NCBI GenBank assembly: GCA_017304505.1 | Contig: JAFKKQ010000387.1 | Coordinates: 1-6,834 of the forward strand | Length of the DNA: 6,834 bases | Direction of reading: 5' to 3' | From: Hyphomicrobiales bacterium | GTDB taxonomy: Bacteria > Pseudomonadota > Alphaproteobacteria > Rhizobiales > Xanthobacteraceae | Shown: positions 1-5,477 of the stretch, piece after piece | Numbering within the stretch: position 1 is the first letter of the stretch | How the letters are laid out: each line of letters opens with the position of its first letter | Notes under the pieces: generated by a model | Seen by the model: the letters and a program-made list of their open reading frames with translations, nothing else | Databases searched by the model: none | What the model was told of the DNA's origin: nothing | Made by a program: the position numbers and the translations under genes

Positions 1-373
1 GTGCAACCTTGCCAAACAGGATGGCTCCTTGTGCGCGAAGCCTGCTGACGATCGCGGCATCGCTGGTTGCCACGTTGTCGAGCATCAGCTTGGAGTGGCA
101 GGTCGTCACTTCGCCGGCGACATCGATATTGTCCTTGATCGCAACGGGAATGCCGTGCAGCGGTCCCCGAGATCCTTCGGCGCGGATTTCCGCCTCGGCG
201 CAGCGGGCCTCGGCACGAACCTTTTCGGCATCGAGGCGGATGAAGGCGTTGATCCTCGGATCGTGCCGCTCGACGTGGTCAAGGAGCGCGTCGACCAGTT
301 CCACCGGCGACAATGACCTGCTTCTATAGGCCGCGCGGACTTCGCTGGCCGTTAGCCAATGCAGCGCTTTCAT
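1..373 (-). CDS. Amidase-signature hydrolase, N-terminal part (cut by window edge)
   Basis: The reading frame runs from ATG at 373 off the left edge, giving 124 residues of a protein that is normally about 450-500 aa. Members hydrolyse amide bonds with a Ser-cisSer-Lys triad; the group includes GatA-like amidases and AtzE-like carboxamide hydrolases. The opening SPVELVDALLDHVERHDPRI (about residues 22-41) is the family's usual N-terminal helix. The block GPLHGIPVAIKDNIDVAG (about 70-87) carries the catalytic Lys at residue 80, and a stretch near 104-122 ending in GAILFGK matches the conserved segment before the Ser-rich signature. The two catalytic Ser residues lie outside the window. The start is supported by a GGAAG ribosome site 5 bases upstream and by a TGATG overlap with the upstream small ORF, which suggests translational coupling. 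The family is clear; the substrate is not. A GatA role in tRNA amidation is less likely, because the gene sits next to a LysR regulator and no gatC or gatB is seen. Confidence 0.9.
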   Translation of the reverse strand, partial: MKALHWLTASEVRAAYRSRSLSPVELVDALLDHVERHDPRINAFIRLDAEKVRAEARCAEAEIRAEGSRGPLHGIPVAIKDNIDVAGEVTTCHSKLMLDNVATSDAAIVSRLRAQGAILFGKVA

Positions 374-654
374 CACGACTTCCGAACGTGGACAGGTGGC
401 CAGGGCTGAAGCTTGGCGTCATCGACGGCCGGAAGCGCGGCGCGCGCGCCTGCAGCGGCCTTAGCGGCAATGGCAATGTCACCGGGATACGTGGCAAGGG
501 CGATATCCAAGCCGGCCAGCTTCGCAACCGTAGCGATCTCGGAGGGCAATGAGGTCTCAGGCACCGTTTCCTCGATTCTCAACAGCAACTCCGGAGTTAT
601 CCACCGTCCGTCGCCGAAGGCGCGAGCGAGAAAAGCTCGTTCCACTGTTGACAA
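373..654 (-). CDS. Small unidentified protein coupled to the amidase gene
   Basis: This 93-codon frame ends in TGA that overlaps the amidase ATG by one base (TGATG), the usual sign of a co-translated pair. I do not recognise the product. It is rich in Ala and helix-forming residues (for example ALATYPGDIAIAAKAAAGAR), has no membrane segment or cysteine pattern, and ends in a Trp-Pro-Pro-rich tail. Some amidases work with a small GatC/AtzG-like partner encoded just upstream, so position suggests an accessory subunit, but I see no clear sequence match to AtzG. The start is weak: TTG at 654, or GTG at 645, has no proper ribosome site, there is no internal Met, and both candidates lie inside the inverted repeat at 640-670. 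The frame is open upstream to a stop at 748-750 without any normal start codon. It may therefore be a gene that lost its 5' end, or it may start at an unusual codon. Confidence 0.45.
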   Translation of the reverse strand: MSTVERAFLARAFGDGRWITPELLLRIEETVPETSLPSEIATVAKLAGLDIALATYPGDIAIAAKAAAGARAALPAVDDAKLQPWPPVHVRKS

Positions 655-670
655 AATAACAACAGTGGAA
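640..670. promoter_or_regulatory. Inverted repeat with LysR-type T-N11-A box, probable operator
   Basis: TTCCACTGTTG (640-650) is matched perfectly by its reverse complement CAACAGTGGAA (660-670), with a 9-base AT-rich spacer. Its core TTG-N9-CAA gives the T-N11-A form typical of LysR-type binding sites (T649, A661). It sits in the space between the divergent small ORF/amidase pair and the LysR pseudogene, where LysR regulators normally bind. A consensus-like TTGACA (648-653) lies across the left arm and spacer, but I see no good -10 at the right distance. The role as operator is an inference from position and symmetry. Confidence 0.6.
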
Positions 671-684
671 ACAACCTCCCGGCG

Positions 685-1454
685 ATGGACCGCCTGCCCC
701 CTCTCAATCCACTCCGCGCCTTCGAGGCAGCAGGCCCGGTATCGTGCTCACGGCAGAAGGACAGCAATATCTGACTGAGATCGGCGCCTCGCTCGATGGC
801 ATCAGACGCGCGACGCGGAAACTGGCCGGGCGCTCACCTTCGAATGTTTTGAAGATCCGCGCCTACACGACCATCGCGCTCAAATGGCTCATTCCCCGCC
901 TGTCGTCGTTTCATTCCACCAACAAGGACATCGAAGTCTTCATCACGACGTCGGTCGAGGATGTGAACTTCAACCGTGAAGATATCGATGGAGCGATCCG
1001 ACTCGGCGACGGCCGCTGGCCGGGATATGAAGTCGACCGGCTCATTCCTAATATCATGGTGCCCATATGCAGCCCTTCGTTCAGGCGCCAGCACCGTTTG
1101 CGCTCGACTTCGGATCTCGACGGCGTGCCGTTGCTTCATTCGCTCGCCAGGCCAGACGATTGGGCGGAATGGCTGCTAAACGCAGGAATGAAAGCGATTG
1201 ATCCGCATGCCGGGCCGAAATACGAGAGCTCGGTGCTGGCCTATCAGGCCGCTATCGAAAGTCAGGGTGTCGCGGTCGCCACCAAGGTTTTCGTTGCGAA
1301 AGACTTGCGTCGTCGGCTTCTTGTGCAGCCGTTCGGGCCTGAACTCGATCGTGGATCGTTCACCTACTATTTGATCTATCCACGCGCGCGAATGCGGAGC
1401 CGGGCCTTCCGAGAGTTCCGGAAGTGGTTACTGGCAGAGGCGATGGGAAATTGA
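685..1454 (+). pseudogene. LysR-type regulator (GcvA class) with helix-turn-helix deleted and frameshifted
   Basis: The 5' end at ATG 685 reads MDRLPPLNPLRAFEAAG, the standard start of GcvA-class LysR regulators. The next residues should form the winged helix-turn-helix. Instead the frame runs into nonsense and stops at TGA 772-774 after 29 codons. In another frame, from about 741, the sequence resumes at VLTAEGQQYL, which in intact relatives follows the DNA-binding domain. By comparison with the family, about 40-45 codons are missing and the loss is not a multiple of three. The remaining frame (GTG 744 to TGA 1454, 236 codons) is a complete effector-binding domain, with landmarks such as WLIPRL, DIDGAIRLGDG and a C-terminal FREFRKWLLAE. 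It would normally control the divergent small ORF and amidase. A truncated protein could start at GTG 744, but it could not bind DNA. I am confident in the family and in the break; an assembly error is a minor alternative. Confidence 0.88.
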
Positions 1455-1826
1455 CGGCGCGTGCGTGGGCGAACGCGACCGCATAAGATTGGCGACTATG
1501 GCACCGTGCGGATCAGCCGCGCCGACCGTTCCATCTAGCAACGAAGATTGGGCTGGCTCCAAGCTTGCGTCAGTGGAAAACGACATCCTCTCCTCGGAAA
1601 AATCTGCAGTTGCGCCTTATCGATCCGGCGAGCTAGGTCTTAGGGTGGGTTCGTCGGCACCAGCACATCGTCTGCCGCCGTTATACCAACCCTGGGCAGC
1701 ACAATCTTTCTAGCCGTTCGCCTGCATCGCAATTTAGGATTACTTAAACCTGTACCGAAACAATCTCCGCCGTCGCAGCATCAAAATTGTTCTCTTAGGA
1801 TACCGCGCGAGAGCTCTTCGCCTCCG
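1455..1826. other. Gene-poor stretch, no recognisable gene
   Basis: After the regulator's stop codon I find no reading frame with family-like features on either strand. A plus-strand frame at 1465-1713 (82 codons) has the composition of chance and no motif. A minus-strand frame from ATG 1586 to a stop at 1428-1430 (52 codons) has a GGAG-type site upstream, but it runs antisense into the regulator's end and resembles nothing I know. The stretch is best read as decayed or non-coding DNA between the broken regulator and the permease relic. Confidence 0.6.
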
Positions 1827-1958
1827 CACATAACTCGCCATCACAAACACGACATGAGCGAGGTTGACTACGCCAAGCGGCTCCATCGTCGTCGAAAGTG
1901 CGACCGACATGATGTAGAGGATCATCGCCAACGCGATGCAGCCGAACAGAATATTGAC
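1827..1958 (-). pseudogene. Relic of a LivH-type ABC transporter permease (N-terminal part)
   Basis: The minus strand here reads as 44 codons that follow the N-terminus of LivH-type permeases of branched-chain amino acid and amide/urea uptake systems. The start VNILFGCIALAMILYI parallels the usual NILFNGLAYGMLLFL type. The middle VALSTTMEPLGVVNLAH parallels the hallmark GLSVTMGLMGFVNLAHG, and it ends in a short match to FAMxGGYV. The family's glycine after NLAH is replaced by Val and several helix glycines are gone. After Tyr-Val the similarity stops in all three frames, and upstream there is no start codon with a ribosome site. An intact LivH has about 290 residues, so roughly 15% is left. 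It has the same orientation as the amidase, consistent with a former uptake-plus-hydrolysis locus. The similarity is recognised by eye, not by a search. Confidence 0.65.
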
Positions 1959-2207
1959 CGGAAGAGTGGCCCGCCCACAATCGCATTTCCGGAAGCGTGC
2001 AACCAAAACAATCATTCGATCGCTCTTCGTCGTTGCGCAACGCACCTTTCAAGCCAAAGAAATTGCACAAATACACAAAATCAAACGCTAAGTTCCTCGC
2101 ATAAAGCCTCTTACAGCATTCTAACGGTTCTTATTGAACAGCTTTATTGGATTGAAACATTCATTAAACATACTTGTTTGTCTTCTTTTCGCGCGTAAGA
2201 TGGTTGC
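1959..2207. other. AT-rich intergenic stretch, possible promoter region of the oxidoreductase genes
   Basis: No convincing gene is seen. By hand count 2041-2200 is about 37% GC (59 of 160), far below the flanking coding DNA. This fits a promoter region or foreign/non-coding DNA. Two near repeats ATTGAA (2133-2138 and 2151-2156) lie 18 bases apart. I tried TTGAAC at 2134, TTGGAT at 2147 and TTGAAA at 2152 as -35 boxes, but none has a good -10 at 16-18 bases, so no promoter is assigned. The stretch also contains the 12-base palindrome at 2031-2042. Confidence 0.4.
2031..2042. repeat. Perfect 12-bp palindrome CGTTGCGCAACG
   Basis: The twelve bases CGTTGCGCAACG equal their own reverse complement, and the symmetry does not extend further. 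It lies at the left border of the AT-rich stretch upstream of the oxidoreductase genes, so it could be a dimeric regulator site. A palindrome of this length can occur by chance in a window of this size, and no family-specific consensus is recognised. Confidence 0.3.
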
Positions 2208-2654
2208 ATGGCTATCAAGGTCAATGCTCCTAACCAAGCATCCTTTCGGCTCGACCTTCTATTATGGCGACGGAAAATTGCCGATAGCGATGAGAATAAG
2301 CGAACACAATCGGGGCGAAATCCCAACGCTGCATGCGCGATTATTGATGACGGCGACCGCAGCGCGCTGAATGGCGCACCATTCCGATCCGTCATCACTG
2401 CCATGCAGTCTAACAGCAACCGCGTAATGCTGCCGCGACTACTCTCCAGAGAGGCATGCTCTATCGGGCTGACGAGGAGCAAGGAGCGCACCGACCTCGC
2501 GATCTCCTATCTGTGGGAGTCCGGCTTCGTTCAGCGCGCCATCGACCGCGCTATCGCTCTGCAGGAACAAACCAGAAGTGATGGAAACGCGCTTGGACCT
2601 GCTGCGCAGGGACCATTCGCTCCACTTGAGATTCCCGACAACAAGACAAAATAG
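2208..2654 (+). CDS. Hypothetical protein, doubtful (148 codons)
   Basis: The frame runs from ATG 2208 to TAG 2652-2654 and ends 15 bases before the iron-sulfur subunit gene, in the same direction. I recognise no domain. The product is hydrophilic with mixed charge, lacks a signal peptide, membrane helix or cysteine cluster, and its second half has a helical look (from about residue 90, for example ERTDLAISYLWESGF). The codons are mixed and not strongly biased to GC in third position, and there is no good ribosome site before ATG 2208. It could be a small regulator of the genes that follow, a decayed gene that happens to stay open, or plain leader DNA. The short gap to the next gene is the main argument for it being real. 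Confidence 0.3.
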   Translation: MAIKVNAPNQASFRLDLLLWRRKIADSDENKRTQSGRNPNAACAIIDDGDRSALNGAPFRSVITAMQSNSNRVMLPRLLSREACSIGLTRSKERTDLAISYLWESGFVQRAIDRAIALQEQTRSDGNALGPAAQGPFAPLEIPDNKTK

Positions 2655-2669
2655 AAAGGACGAAGAACG

Positions 2670-3119
2670 ATGCTAAGCTTCAAACTCAATGGTCGAGATA
2701 TAACCACAGACGCGCCGAGCGACGCGACGTTGCTCTGGGTCCTCACAGACGATTTAAAGCAGCACGGTGTGAAATTCGGCTGTGGGCTTTCACAATGCGG
2801 AGCGTGCGACGTCATGATTGACGGCGCAGTCGTTCGCTCATGTCAAACCAAACTCAGCAGCGCTGGCGGGCGTTCGGTCACTACACTCGCCGGGCTGATG
2901 GAGAATGGCAAAGCGAGCAAGCTACAGCAGGCGTTCATCGACGAACAAGCAGCGCAATGCGGTTACTGCCTGTCAGGAATGATTATGACTGCCCAAGCGC
3001 TTCTCGATCGAAACCCCACACCAACCGAATCGGATGTTCGCGCCGCGTTGAATGGCAATCTCTGTCGTTGCGGAACGCATACGCGGATCATTCGTGCCGT
3101 GTTGCGCGCAGCAGCATAA
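2670..3119 (+). CDS. iorA: Two-[2Fe-2S] small subunit of a periplasmic molybdenum hydroxylase
   Basis: This 149-residue protein relays electrons from the molybdenum centre of its partner to an external acceptor. The N-terminal half is a plant-type ferredoxin fold with Cys38, Cys43, Cys46 and Cys58 (GCGLSQCGAC, then RSC). The C-terminal half is the helical [2Fe-2S] domain with Cys97, Cys100, Cys132 and Cys134 (CGYC and LCRCG). All eight ligands are present and the length is normal. The segment QQAFIDEQAAQCGYC is the wording of the IorA / nicotinate dehydrogenase small-subunit branch, not of cytosolic xanthine dehydrogenase. There is no signal peptide, so it is expected to fold in the cytoplasm and be exported bound to the Tat-carrying large subunit. 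AAAGGA at 2655-2660 is a good ribosome site. The large subunit gene follows after 11 bases. The symbol is given by family resemblance; the real substrate may differ from isoquinoline. Confidence 0.93.
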   Translation: MLSFKLNGRDITTDAPSDATLLWVLTDDLKQHGVKFGCGLSQCGACDVMIDGAVVRSCQTKLSSAGGRSVTTLAGLMENGKASKLQQAFIDEQAAQCGYCLSGMIMTAQALLDRNPTPTESDVRAALNGNLCRCGTHTRIIRAVLRAAA

Positions 3120-3123
3120 GGAG
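3118..3123 (+). promoter_or_regulatory. Ribosome binding site that fixes the large-subunit start
   Basis: AAGGAG overlaps the TAA stop of the small subunit and stands 7 bases before ATG 3131. It decides between this start and the far-upstream ATG at 2840 in the same frame, which would overlap the small subunit gene and bury the Tat signal inside the protein. The overlap with the stop codon also suggests coupled translation of the two subunits. Confidence 0.85.
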
Positions 3124-3130
3124 AGAGATC

Positions 3131-5386
3131 ATGAATGCGCCATTCGACATGAACCGCCGTCAGATTCTCCGAACGACAGGCTTTCTTACTTTAACCTTTG
3201 CCATGCCATCGAATCTCTTTGCCCAAGAAGTGCAATCGCCTGAAGGCGTTGGTATTTCGGGCGGACCGGGCCTTCCAACCGATCTGAAGAAAAATCCGAT
3301 GCTTAGCTCTTGGCTGCGCATCAATTCCGACGGCACCGTCACGTTATTGATCGGCAAGGTCGAGCTCGGCCAAGGCAACAGAACGGCTATTGCTCAGGTG
3401 TGCGCCGAGGAGCTTGGCGTAAACTTCAGCCGCCTTCAGATTATCGCCGGCGATACTAAGCTCTGTCCGGACGAAGGTGTTACTTCCGGCTCGACCTCGA
3501 TGCCTGACGGCGCAACCGCCGTTCAGTACGCTTCGGCCGAAGCTCGCGGTATCCTACTCGGGCTGGCAGCGACAAAGCTTGGCCAGCCAGCCGAAACCAT
3601 GAAAGTAAAAGACGGAACCATCACCGCCGGCAATGGAAAGACTGTCACCTACTGGGATCTCGTTGTCGGCAAAGCACTGGACGTCAAGGCTACGGGCAAC
3701 CCGAAACGTGAAAATCCATCGGATTACACGATCGTCGGGACGTCGATGCCACGCGTCGACATCCCAGCCAAGATGACCGGCGGTGAGATTTTTATTCAGG
3801 ACATGCACCCCGAAGGGGTGGTCTACGGCATGGTCGCACGGCCGCCCAATTACCGTTCGAAGCTGAAAAGTATCGACCTTGGGCCGATTGAGAAGATGCC
3901 TGGGGTGATCAAAGTGGTGCGCAACGGTAGCTTTCTCGGCGTGATAGCCAAGACAAAGGACGAGGCCATGGCAGCGTCGGCCGCGCTCGGCAAGGCAGGG
4001 AAGTGGGACGTTCCGAACGACATGATCGGCAACGCCGCCATCTACGACTGGCTGTTGAAAGCGCCGAGCAGCCCTAACGTAATCCACACGCAGAAGCGCA
4101 CGAGCAGTGGCACCCCTGCCAAGACGGTCGAAGCGACTTACCGGCGGCCCTATGTCATGCATGGGTCGATCGGAGCATCGGCGGCAATAGCTCAACTTGG
4201 CACCGACGGCGTCATGACCATCCATACGCACAGCCAAAGCGTCTGGCAGACGGCGGAAGCAATTGCGAAAATGCTGAAGGTGGACAATGACAAGGTTCGT
4301 TGTATCCACACCCAGGGCTCGGGCTGCTACGGTCACAACATGGCCGATGACGCCGCCGCCGATGCGGCACTTTTGGCGGCTGCAGTTCCCGGCATGCCCG
4401 TGAAGCTCCAGTATACACGCGCCCAGGAGCACCAATGGGAGCCCTACAGCTCGGCGATGGTCATCAAGATCAAGGCGGGCGTGGATAACGATGGTAACGT
4501 TCTCGATTGGGAAACAGATGTGTGGTCCACGTCACACGCAACGCGCCCGGGTGGCAATGCCGGCAATTTGCTGTCGGCGCAATACCTCGACCCGCCATTC
4601 AAACAGCCGACGCCAAGAGACATTCCCGGACCAAATTTTGGCTCCGGCCGCAACGCTATTCCCCTGTACGAGTTTCCAGGGAAAATCGTGACTACGCATT
4701 TCGTTAGCGAAATGCCGATTCGAGTGTCGTCGACGCGCTCGCTTGGTGCGCATCCTAATATCTTTGCACTGGAGTCTTTCATCGACGAGTTGGCGCGAAA
4801 TGCGAATGTCGACCCACTCGAATATCGGCTGCGTTTTCTCAAGGATGAGCGGGCGCGAGCCGTATTGATGAAGGCGGCAGACTTGTTTGGTTGGAGTGGC
4901 TACAAGCGCAAGCCGAACTATGGTCGCGGGATCGCTTTCGCGCGATACAAGAACTATGCGGCGCTGACCGCCGTTGCGATGGAGATTCGCGTCACTCCGC
5001 GCAACGGACAAGTGCAGGTACTCAGGGTAGCAGTTGCCGATGACAGTGGTCAGGTCGTAAACCCGAACGGCCTCGCCAACCAAATGGAAGGCGCAGTGAT
5101 CCAATCGCTGAGCTGGACTCTAAAGGAAGAGGTCAAATTCAGCGATTCGGCAATCCTATCGTCCGACTGGGCGAGCTATCCGATCCTCACCTTCCAAGAA
5201 GTGCCCAAGATCGACGTGGCATTGATCAACCAACCGGGCATGCCATTCCTTGGCACCGGTGAAGCCGGCCAGGGTCCGACAGCCGCAGCGGTAGCCAACG
5301 CAATCTACGATGCAGTGGGCGTTAGACTGTACACGCTGCCGTTGACGCCGGATCGTGTGAAAGAAGCGATGAACGCCAAGAAGTAA
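3131..5386 (+). CDS. iorB: Molybdenum-cofactor large subunit, Tat-exported, isoquinoline 1-oxidoreductase beta type
   Basis: This 751-residue catalytic subunit belongs to the xanthine oxidase family and would hydroxylate an N-heterocyclic ring or oxidise an aldehyde, with water as oxygen source. The N-terminus has a twin-arginine signal (NRRQILRTTG at about 8-17, a hydrophobic stretch, likely cleavage after LFAQ near 32), so it should act in the periplasm. Family landmarks in order are VELGQG (77-82), the cofactor-binding loop QGSGCYGHN (395-403), RSLGAHPN (536-543) followed by the helix with DPLEYRLRFL, and GTGEAGQG with the catalytic base Glu711. These place it in the IorB / nicotinate dehydrogenase / acetic-acid-bacterial aldehyde dehydrogenase branch. 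The length is usual for separate IorB-type subunits. Unlike NicB it has no fused cytochrome domains; a separate cytochrome lies opposite. No FAD subunit or dedicated cofactor chaperone gene is in the window. The substrate cannot be told from sequence. Confidence 0.93.
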   Translation: MNAPFDMNRRQILRTTGFLTLTFAMPSNLFAQEVQSPEGVGISGGPGLPTDLKKNPMLSSWLRINSDGTVTLLIGKVELGQGNRTAIAQVCAEELGVNFSRLQIIAGDTKLCPDEGVTSGSTSMPDGATAVQYASAEARGILLGLAATKLGQPAETMKVKDGTITAGNGKTVTYWDLVVGKALDVKATGNPKRENPSDYTIVGTSMPRVDIPAKMTGGEIFIQDMHPEGVVYGMVARPPNYRSKLKSIDLGPIEKMPGVIKVVRNGSFLGVIAKTKDEAMAASAALGKAGKWDVPNDMIGNAAIYDWLLKAPSSPNVIHTQKRTSSGTPAKTVEATYRRPYVMHGSIGASAAIAQLGTDGVMTIHTHSQSVWQTAEAIAKMLKVDNDKVRCIHTQGSGCYGHNMADDAAADAALLAAAVPGMPVKLQYTRAQEHQWEPYSSAMVIKIKAGVDNDGNVLDWETDVWSTSHATRPGGNAGNLLSAQYLDPPFKQPTPRDIPGPNFGSGRNAIPLYEFPGKIVTTHFVSEMPIRVSSTRSLGAHPNIFALESFIDELARNANVDPLEYRLRFLKDERARAVLMKAADLFGWSGYKRKPNYGRGIAFARYKNYAALTAVAMEIRVTPRNGQVQVLRVAVADDSGQVVNPNGLANQMEGAVIQSLSWTLKEEVKFSDSAILSSDWASYPILTFQEVPKIDVALINQPGMPFLGTGEAGQGPTAAAVANAIYDAVGVRLYTLPLTPDRVKEAMNAKK

Positions 5387-5430
5387 AACAACGAACAATA
5401 AAAAGATCTAGTCTTCTCGGCAGGTGAATA

Positions 5431-5466
5431 AAGAGGTCGGCGCGGGGTTATCCGTGCCGACCTCTT
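5431..5466. terminator. Bidirectional hairpin terminator between convergent genes
   Basis: AAGAGGTCGGC (5431-5441) pairs perfectly with GCCGACCTCTT (5456-5466). Inside, a G-T wobble and three more G/C pairs extend the stem to 15 pairs around a 6-base loop GGTTAT. It lies 44 bases after the large-subunit stop and 11 bases before the cytochrome stop on the other strand. T-rich runs follow on each strand (CTTGTGTTTTC rightwards, TTTATTC leftwards), so it can end transcription of both genes. Confidence 0.88.
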
Positions 5467-5477
5467 CTTGTGTTTTC

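Noticed and set aside
9..329. Plus-strand frames over the amidase region
   Set aside because: They lie opposite the amidase N-terminus, whose conserved Lys block and family wording are clear on the minus strand.
1428..1586. 52-codon minus-strand ORF with a GGAG-type site before ATG 1586
   Set aside because: No similarity that I recognise, and it runs antisense into the 3' end of the regulator. A good ribosome-like site can arise by chance.
1560..1640. Weak resemblance of one minus-strand frame (AQLQIFPRRG) to the C-terminal part of alpha/beta hydrolases
   Set aside because: The match is a few residues only, the expected Gly-His pair is missing and the frame has nearby stops.
2131..2180. Possible sigma-70 promoters using TTGAAC, TTGGAT or TTGAAA as -35
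   Set aside because: None has an acceptable -10 hexamer at 16-18 bases, so a specific promoter cannot be supported.
2840..3130. In-frame extension of the large molybdenum subunit to ATG 2840
   Set aside because: It would overlap the Fe-S subunit gene almost fully, place the Tat signal about 100 residues inside the protein and ignore the AAGGAG site before ATG 3131.
3554..4435. Minus-strand 293-codon open frame opposite the large subunit
   Set aside because: Antisense shadow of a well-supported gene. Its product is rich in His, Arg and Cys without any domain pattern.
4532..5104. Minus-strand 190-codon open frame
   Set aside because: Also antisense to the conserved large subunit, with no family features and no ribosome site that would support it.
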